This document shows positions 58,701-64,000 of a DNA stretch of 64,000 nt, one piece after another. The DNA is from Pyrus communis (lineage: Eukaryota; Streptophyta; Magnoliopsida; Rosales; Rosaceae), in NCBI RefSeq assembly GCF_963583255.1, contig NC_084815.1, positions 20,710,307 through 20,774,306 of the forward strand, written 5' to 3'. The notes below the pieces were generated by a model. That model was not told where the DNA came from. It saw only the letters and a program-made list of their open reading frames with translations, and did not search any database. Within the stretch, counting starts at the first letter, position 1. Each line of letters opens with the position of its first letter. The position numbers and the translations under genes were made by a program.

Positions 58701-61700
58701 CAACACACATACCAGCCTCTTCTATATGTCTTGTGAAGCAAATTGTTACAAAAATTAAATTTGAAGCATTGTACAGTTTCTCAAGTATGTGATCCTATAT
58801 GCTATGTCTTTTTATATGCTCGTGTTGATATTTATAAAAATTTAAATTGCGATTTCAAGAAATTTAAAAATATAAGATTTGAAAGATATATTTACATGAG
58901 AAACGTATGTCGCTTCATGTGGTGGATACTGGGTTAGTTAATCGAAACAACCTGTTTGTAAGCAGGGCTAGGACTGTATACACCTGATCCTACCTAGAGT
59001 AAGACCACTCAATGGCAGGAGCCTTGTACACTACCCTGCCTCTTATTTGAGTGTATGGTACTTCTTGGTAACCTGGAGAGCTCGGGTTTGAAGTAGGAAA
59101 CAGCCTCTCTCCTGTTGGGCGTAAGACTGTTTACCTGATTCTCTGTAGACTCTGCAATTGCAGGGTCTTGTATGTTTTACTGTTTTGAACTGCCCTTTTT
59201 ACTTGTGTTGCTAGTGCTCACATTGGTATTTAAGATGTGTGTCATTTTATGATTCATTGTTCTTTAGAGGTATAATAATCTATTGCTTATAATACTTCAT
59301 GGCATGGTCAAGGTTTGTTTGATATTGTACGGGACCTATGGGCATGGAAATAGTCTTGTAGATGTGAAGTTTATTGATATATTTACGTCTTGGTGTGCAC
59401 AGAAAATTGATGAGAACGCAATAAATGAGGTATTTCTAAAAGTTCTGGATAATTATATAAAATGGTGCAGATACCTGCGGATACGCCTTGCATGGAATAG
59501 GTAATCTCAACTCTAATGCTTTCTTAAATACTTAATGCTTATGTCAACAGCCGTTTAAAAATTTCTTATGTACACTGCTAATTACATATACACTTTTTCA
59601 CAGTTTAGCAGCGATTGATCGGGACAGGAAAGTTTTTCTGGTTTCCTTGTACTTTCTGATTTGGGGTGAAGCTGCAAATGTCCGCTTTCTTCCTGAATGT
59701 ATTTGCTACATATTTCACCATGTAAGCCTGAAAACATTATGCAGTTTGAAGATTTCTTCTCAGTTCATATATATAAGGTTCACTTATTTGAATAGAATTT
59801 TAAACTTTCTTTTCATGTATGAATTTGTATGCAAGTTTCAAGTGAAGTATATAGTGTTGGCTCTTTTGAATTTATTTGTTCAGAAATTTAGTGCAAGATT
59901 ACAGCTTGGAAATCATCAAGTAACATTTTCGGATACTGTTTCTCTAGTATTGTAAATTGTTTTTTTATCTGTTTGATGGTGCAAGGAGACTTTGCATATA
60001 AAACATAGCATAACTTGCTTTATTTATATTTTTTCTAATTATTACAAATGAGAGATGACATCATCTTACTGTTCTACAGATGGCTAAAGAGTTAGATGCA
60101 ATACTAGATCATGGAGAAGCTCTTCTTGCTGCCAGCTGCAGAACCGAGTCTGGGTCTGTGTCCTTCCTTCAGCAAATCATTTCTCCAATATATGATACAC
60201 TGGCTGCGGTTAGTGGACCTCTATTTCAGATTTCTTTGTTGTATATTCAGTGTATCTTACTTTGTTTTTTTTTTTTAATTTTTTTATTTTGATATTGAAA
60301 TTGGATTTGTTTTTATCTAAATCATGGCATGTATGTTATTGGTAATTTTTGTAAAGATTGTAGGATTTGAATACTGTATAATTCAGTTAATACGTAGGTG
60401 CAGCATGTTATACTTTAAAACATTATAGCACTAAAACTCTTTTCACTAATTATAAACTAGAACTCCTTTTGCCAAGTCAATCAGATGGCTTCTCAATAAC
60501 CTTCAAAAGTTTAGGTGTATTCTTTTTATTTTGAATCAAGATCACAATTCTTTGAACGCCGGGCCAATAGCTTGCTAGAATTTGCTTTATTAGTTTAATT
60601 CTTATTGATAAAAGTTATGGCTTCTTAACAGATCAATATCACCCTCATTTTTATCCAAAAAAATTATAAGGAAAAGAGGCAGAAACAAGAATAGCAATTG
60701 TTACTTTAGGTTCTTGTAAAATTCCTTGAGGTAAAAATTCACTTTGTTCGTTTCTATGGCCCTTTATTATTTAATATTGTTGATAATGTTCTTGAAATGT
60801 ACGGAGTTTGTTTATGTGGTACCTCGAGTTCTGAGATGTTGAAACTTGAATGCATGAATTAAATTGTTATTTCTTTAGTATGTTGTCATCTGATGGGGTG
60901 TTTTGGTATTACATTTATTTGTTAGTATGGAGACAGTAGTTTCATAGTGGGCATTACTAATATGGTGTGGTTTCTTCCTGATGTTGCTTCTTCCATTAAA
61001 TTTCTAGGGTAATATACTGTGGCTGATATGTACTCTGTTTGGTCTTGCCAATAACTTCTGTTTTGCTTTATTTTTCGCATGCAGGAAGCTGCCAGAAATA
61101 ATAATGGGAAAGCTGCGCATTCAGCATGGAGGAATTATGATGACTTTAATGAATACTTTTGGTTTGTTTCTTTCCCGTTTACATTTTTGATGGATGATAT
61201 GATTCTTTTGTGTTTGGCAGTGTGACATTTCGTTTTCAATATGCAGGTCACCTGCTTGTTTTGAATTGAAGTGGCCTATGAGGAGGGATTCACCATTCTT
61301 GTTGAAACCTAAAAAGAGAAAAAGGGTTAGTTATATCTGTACTTTGTTTCCAAATTCATTCATGCTTTTGTATATTCGATCATTCTGAAGGTTTGAAACT
61401 TAAACTTGACATTTCATATTTTCTTTTGGCACTTTTCTGCTAAAAAGTCTCAATTACTAAGAGTTTAAAACTTTAAAGGGGTCCATAGGTATCCCCCTAA
61501 TCTCATCATGTACACTACATGTTCACAATTATTATTTTCAAATTTAACAATTAGAATTGTATAGTTGTATGCTCACTCTATTCTTATTCTCGAGTGTTCT
61601 TTCTTCCTTTCTTCTTCAAAAATTTATTTTTAAGCATCACTAGTTTGATTAAGCATGATGAAAATATGGTACATAAATTGTTTCTGAAAGTCTTGGTGCA

Positions 61701-63877
61701 CAATTTTCTTTTCGTTATTGACATGTTGAACCTTTTTGGTGATTAACATGTGTATTCAGCTTTGGCTGGGCAATAGATTTTGATGAATTACATATGTTAG
61801 TTATGTAAAAGGCCTTAACATTTTGCTCTTCTGTACAAAGATGATATTGGGAGTGATTTTCTGTTTTGGGTCTCACTTTTTAGTGCTTGTAGTTGTATCA
61901 TATAGGTGGAAAACCATTCTTTTGCTTAAACCATTTGTTTCCTCCTCGCTTTTGATTATTGCTTTGGATGGCAGACTGGAAAAAGCACATTCGTTGAGCA
62001 TCGGACCTTTTTTCACTTGTATCGAAGTTTCCATCGCCTGTGGATCTTTTTAGCTTTGATGTTCCAGGTTAATTTTGCGTTCCAACTTTCCACATATGGT
62101 TACTGAGATAGTTTGGATTAAATGTCTACATTTTTTAATGTCTAACTTGTATTTCCTATGCTGAAGGCTTTGGCAATTATAGCCTTTAATGGACGCATCA
62201 ATTTGGATACTCTAAAGACAGTCCTCAGCATTGGACCAACTTTTGTTATCATGAACTTCATAGAGAGTAAGTTTCTGCTTTTTGTTTATTTATTTTTTCA
62301 AACAATCTGCAGATCAACGCTTGCAATTAAGTCCCAAAAACTTATTCTATTGTTGCTCTTTCTTTTCCTGTTTTGTTCGTTGGCTGATGTGCTGTCCCTG
62401 TAGGTTTTCTGGACGTGGTGCTCATGTTTGGGGCTTACACCACAGCCAGAGGCATGGCTGTCTCTAGACTTGTGATTAGATTTTTCTGGTTTGGCTTGAG
62501 CTCTGTTGCTGTGACATATATCTATCTGTGAGTCTCCTTTCTTTTAGACAGTTTACTCAAACTACATTTTTACCTGATATCTGTTATTACTTTTGTAATT
62601 TTGTATTGAAATTTATAAATTTGCAGGAAAGTTCTGCAGGAAAGAAATGACAGAAACTCAGATTCATTCTACTTTCGGATATATGTTCTTGTATTGGGTG
62701 TTTATGCTGCTCTGCGCATAGTCCTTGCACTATTGCTTAAGTTTCCAGGATGTCATAAAATTTCTGAGATGTCTGATCAATCCTTCTTCCAATTTTTTAA
62801 GTGGATTTATCAGGCAAGTCCTACTTTTCTCGGTTTGAACTTTGAAATGGTGACGGAATAATTTTAAAATTGCTATGGCCAAAATGGTGATGACTTTATT
62901 TTCTGCTTTCTTAATTTGTATTTCAGGAGCGTTACTTTGTTGGACGCGGTCTTTATGAGAAGATGAGTGATTACTGCAGGTATGTGAGCATTTAGAACTT
63001 TTTATTGTTGATTATCTGTTCAGCTTCAAGCTTGATTTCTTTTGTTGTCATGGTTGACAATGTGATCTTGTTATTTAGAATCTGATGTAACTGAGTTGAG
63101 CTGACACAAAAAATTTTGGGATAAAGTAACAAGTGACTTGAGTTCTCAAGTGTCCCTTGGAACTTGGGAAGAAAGGGCCTCATTCAGTGAACACCAATTC
63201 TTAAGATAAAGCTTAGTAGAGTTTGTTTTCATTTTTTATTTTCATATTCCAAATAGGCTATAGTCTTTCTAGATATTGTTTCTGTTAAAGGAAACTTGTT
63301 GAGTGTTTGTCATCCAGTTGGACTTACTATGATATGTCCAGATTATTTAGGTTTATATTTTCTATTGCTTCTCAGATAAGGTATCAATATCTTGGCATAT
63401 TCATGGAATTCTGCAGCTTGGCTAGGCTTGTCATCACTTAAGGGAGACTAACTTCTTTAACTTATTGTATGTAAGTTATGGTGTCACTCCCTTTTGTGTT
63501 CTAGGTGTGCTGATATATTTGTCACCACCCTAAGCTATTTCGAGTTCATTAGGGTTATTATATTCTTTTTTTTTTTTACATTTGGCTCTTGGTTTTGGAG
63601 TTTTCAAATTAGGACGGATCTCTGTGATGAAGATTTATGTCGGTACTCCGTCCAATATATTTTGATGGCCTGGTTCAATTTAATATTCATGTTTGGCTAT
63701 ATCTGCATGTCAAATCGAGTGTTGACATATATGCTGGTTGATTAGCTTTTATTTCTTCAAGAGACCGCATGTATGTAAAGGGCCTCATATATTGTTTCAA
63801 AAACTAATTTTTGCAGGTATGTGCTCTTTTGGTTGATGATCTTCATCTGCAAGTTCACCTTTACCTACTTTCTCCAG
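55728..63877 (+). CDS. CALS10: Callose synthase 10 (glucan synthase-like 8), 5' part, continues past the window
   Basis: Eighteen exons: 55728-55920, 56310-56407, 56580-56743, 56900-57011, 57274-57384, 57529-57654, 57830-57919, 59403-59500, 59604-59721, 60080-60208, 61085-61161, 61247-61325, 61975-62067, 62167-62266, 62404-62527, 62627-62813, 62927-62979, 63817-63877. All phases agree, giving the first 671 of roughly 1,900 residues. The enzyme makes beta-1,3-glucan (callose) from UDP-glucose at the plasma membrane. In Arabidopsis GSL8 is needed for cell plates, plasmodesmata and stomatal patterning. Seen: the N-terminal Vta1-like region (NIDAILQAADAIQAEDPNVS), FKS1 dom1 region (RQRDADMFDLLECVFGFQ; YFLIWGEAANVRFLPE), and the first membrane helices from about residue 490 (LWIFLALMFQALAIIAF; MFGAYTTARGMAVSRL). 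Compared with copy 1 it lacks the KREQLR motif after the first 16 residues. No stop or frameshift is visible. Introns after exons 16 and 18 use GC donors. Confidence 0.94.
58055..58705 (-). mobile_element. Probable Copia solo LTR in callose synthase intron 7 (antisense)
   Basis: This 651-base stretch is missing from intron 7 of copy 1. Read on the minus strand it starts TGTTGATTTACGGC and ends AAAAGTACAACA. It contains GCACTATAAACAGG (TATA-like) and GCCGAACCACGTTAGATCTC, a phrase common near the 3' end of plant Copia LTRs. Flanking 5-mers (CTTAC and CACAT) do not match, so ends or a perfect insertion are not proven. Confidence 0.6.
58960..59180. repeat. SINE-like remnant in callose synthase intron 7
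   Basis: The phrase AGGACTGTATACACCTGATCC with GGCAGGAGCCTTGTACACT is reminiscent of a widespread plant SINE body. A shorter related phrase lies in copy 1 at about 51858-51890 (GGCTGTGTACGTACACCTAAT), so it predates the gene duplication. Borders are unclear. Confidence 0.35.
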
Positions 63878-64000
63878 GCAAGGCTACTCTTACTCGTCCT
63901 CAAGTTCTAGTGATCAATGAGTATATTTTTCAGTTGATCAACAAGTCTAGTGTTTGGCTATAGTAGATTTATAAAATTATATAAGAATTTAATTTTAGAT

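Overview
The window is nuclear DNA of a eudicot plant, most likely a woody member of the rose family (Rosaceae). Genes have many short exons with GT-AG introns, the intergenic DNA is AT-rich, and small transposons are frequent. These include a Cassandra-type LTR carrying 5S rRNA-like sequence, and MITE and SINE types I associate with Rosaceae. The species call is inference; no species-specific marker is visible.

Layout. 0-0.4 kb: first exon of an unidentified secreted protein running off the left edge on the minus strand. 2.2-8.1 kb: a 20-exon Kelch domain-containing protein 4 homologue (minus), well conserved but with one eroded exon and one frameshift. 9.8-10.2 kb: small unrecognised ORF. 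11.5-12.9 kb: F-box/FBD pseudogene. 16.1-20.2 kb: a non-coding segment present twice, in which one copy shows transposon insertions and the other the matching empty sites. 21.2-22.8 kb: intact intron-less purine permease (AZG family). 23-28.7 kb: gene-poor DNA with LTR-like remnants. 29.3-31.4 kb: decayed Mutator-like transposase ending in an OTU cysteine-protease domain. 32.8-34.9 kb: five-exon AIRP2-like RING E3 ligase, convergent with a two-exon GDSL esterase/lipase (35.4-37.4 kb, minus). 38.97-39.26 kb: Cassandra solo LTR. 40.1-41.1 kb: locally repeated AT-rich DNA. 42.2-43.9 kb: HAL3 phosphopantothenoylcysteine decarboxylase (minus). 44.9-53.6 kb: a truncated, mutated copy of the 5' half of callose synthase 10 (GSL8), with a young Copia element in intron 5. 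54.0-54.3 kb: a duplicate of the HAL3 leader. 55.7-64 kb: the apparently intact callose synthase 10 gene, 18 exons visible, running off the right edge.

The clearest story is at 43.8-64 kb. HAL3 and callose synthase 10 lie head to head. A tandem duplication appears to have copied the stretch from the HAL3 leader to callose synthase intron 12. This left HAL3 - broken callose synthase copy - orphan HAL3 leader - intact callose synthase. The upstream copy then gained a frameshift, a nonsense codon and an LTR retrotransposon.

The intact genes work in separate pathways: purine transport, ubiquitin ligation, secreted ester hydrolysis, coenzyme A synthesis, and callose deposition at cell plates and plasmodesmata. 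No operon-like grouping is expected. Exon borders were set by eye from splice sites, reading phase and family similarity, and none was checked against transcripts.
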